Assembly (NCBI GenBank): GCA_016301865.1
Contig: JAEDOP010000046.1
Span: 1-6,291, forward strand
Length of the DNA: 6,291 nucleotides
Source: Alphaproteobacteria bacterium
Lineage (GTDB): Bacteria > Pseudomonadota > Alphaproteobacteria > Rs-D84
Direction of reading: 5' to 3'
Part shown: piece by piece, positions 5,891 through 6,291 of the stretch
How the letters are laid out: each line of letters opens with the position of its first letter
Numbering within the stretch: position 1 is the stretch's first letter
Notes under the pieces: model-generated
What the model saw: only the letters and a program-made list of their open reading frames with translations
Database searches by the model: none
What the model was told of the DNA's origin: nothing
Made by a program: the position numbers and the translations under genes

Positions 5891-6165
5891 GTGTTGTTTC
5901 CATACCAATTGTAAACAAAAACTATCCCATGGGATGTGAAGACGGGCAAGAGGCACGCCTGGTCGAATTGGGCAAAATGGTGGATGCACGCGCGCGCCAG
6001 ATTTTGGATAAGATTGGGCCATTGCCGGAAAATGCGCTGTTGGCGACGTTGTGCATTGTCCTTGCAGACGAGGTTAACAATCGCCCCACCCCAGCCGCGA
6101 CAGATGCGGATTTAAAGGAAATACTGGCCCGAATTCGCGAGATTAAGCATAAGATTACACAATAA
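5887..6165 (+). CDS. zapA: Cell division protein ZapA
   Basis: ZapA is a small cytoplasmic protein that binds FtsZ and cross-links its filaments at midcell. The 92 residues show the family pattern: an N-terminal strand (VVSIPIVNKNYPMGC), the signature DGQEARLVELGKMVDARARQIL (residues 19-40, the FtsZ-binding region and first helix), ALLATLCIVLADEV (about 49-62), and a C-terminal coiled-coil helix (DADLKEILARIREIKHKI) for dimer and tetramer formation. Length is normal for the short alphaproteobacterial form. The ATG overlaps the stop of the ZauP-like gene by four bases and has a good Shine-Dalgarno, AAGGAA at 5872-5877, inside that gene. A hairpin structure begins at its stop codon. Confidence 0.92.
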   Translation: MSVVSIPIVNKNYPMGCEDGQEARLVELGKMVDARARQILDKIGPLPENALLATLCIVLADEVNNRPTPAATDADLKEILARIREIKHKITQ

Positions 6166-6225
6166 AATCCCGCAATGTCCACCCACGCAAACATTCGTTT
6201 GCGCAGGGCCCGGATGGGGGATTTT
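6164..6225 (+). terminator. Nested hairpin with T-run after zapA: likely terminator or small structured RNA
   Basis: AAAATCCC (6164-6171) can pair with GGGATTTT (6218-6225), closing an element that contains a perfect 7-bp hairpin, CGCAAAC (6186-6192) with GTTTGCG (6197-6203) around an ATTC loop. CCC (6182-6184) with GGG (6206-6208) and TCC (6178-6180) with GGA (6212-6214) extend the inner stem. The 3' arm runs into five T residues (6222-6226), as expected for intrinsic termination of zauP-zapA. The long interrupted stem is more elaborate than a simple terminator. In many proteobacteria 6S RNA follows zapA, but this fold is far shorter than 6S. Confidence 0.55.
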
Positions 6226-6226
6226 T

Positions 6227-6250
6227 AGTGGTTAGTGTAAGTGGTTAGTG
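6227..6250. repeat. Two copies of an 11-base direct repeat, 13-base period
   Basis: AGTGGTTAGTG occurs at 6227-6237 and again at 6240-6250, separated by TA. TTAGTG also starts just before the first copy (6225-6230), so this unit recurs three times. It is non-coding and immediately follows the hairpin after zapA. Confidence 0.6.
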
Positions 6251-6291
6251 GTGGCACTATAATGTGCGGCAAATGCCGCACACATTCACTA
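6246..6291 (+). other. Hairpin-forming sequence at the right edge, with a TATAAT box
   Basis: GTGCGGC (6264-6270) pairs perfectly with GCCGCAC (6275-6281) around an AAAT loop, extended by one more pair (T6263 with A6282). TAGTG (6246-6250) can pair with CACTA (6287-6291), enclosing the inner hairpin. TATAAT lies at 6258-6263 but has no convincing -35 upstream. It may be the start of a longer repeat, an RNA gene or a promoter region cut by the window edge. Confidence 0.4.

Noticed and set aside
6235..6263. Promoter with TATAAT at 6258-6263
   Set aside because: No acceptable -35 hexamer is found at 16-18 bases (GTGTAA at 17), and the box overlaps a stem that may be structural; kept only as a note under the edge hairpin.
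6166..6291. 6S RNA gene after zapA
   Set aside because: The gene order invites it, but the visible fold is about 62 bases and closed, lacking the long arms and central bulge of a roughly 180-base 6S RNA; a 6S gene could still begin beyond the edge.

Overview
The window looks like chromosome from a Gram-negative alphaproteobacterium of moderate-to-low G+C. LptE implies an outer membrane that carries LPS. The small coiled-coil gene overlapping the start of zapA matches the alphaproteobacterial zauP-zapA arrangement, and map followed directly by radC is also familiar from alphaproteobacteria. The two unknown loci resemble what is often seen in poorly characterised host- or gut-associated alphaproteobacteria, but that placement is inference. 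No transposase, integrase, tRNA, rRNA or CRISPR array is visible.

Layout from left to right. Positions 1-1058 (minus strand) hold a partial gene, running off the left edge, for a membrane-anchored or secreted protein with a cysteine-rich repeat region. A short divergent intergenic region (about 1062-1129) carries a good sigma70-type promoter for a tight plus-strand operon: lptE (LPS-assembly lipoprotein), holA (DNA polymerase III delta, overlapping lptE by one base), map (methionine aminopeptidase) and radC (JAMM/MPN-domain protein). radC overlaps the end of a convergent minus-strand gene by 12 bases. That gene (two membrane segments, acidic tail) and its upstream neighbour (an acidic, disordered protein rich in Glu-Pro-Val repeats) form a two-gene minus-strand unit of unknown function, read from an extended -10 promoter near 5624-5632.

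Back to back with that promoter, a plus-strand promoter at 5643-5671 reads zauP-like and zapA, a coiled-coil pair for organising the division Z-ring. The predicted transcription start falls on the zauP ATG, so this mRNA may be leaderless. After zapA comes a 62-base nested hairpin ending in a T-run (terminator or small structured RNA), then a short direct repeat and another perfect hairpin at the right edge.

The core genes are housekeeping: outer-membrane biogenesis, replication clamp loading, N-terminal methionine removal and cell division. The novelty, if any, lies in the cysteine-rich surface protein, the Glu-Pro-Val protein with its two-segment membrane partner, and the structured DNA after zapA.
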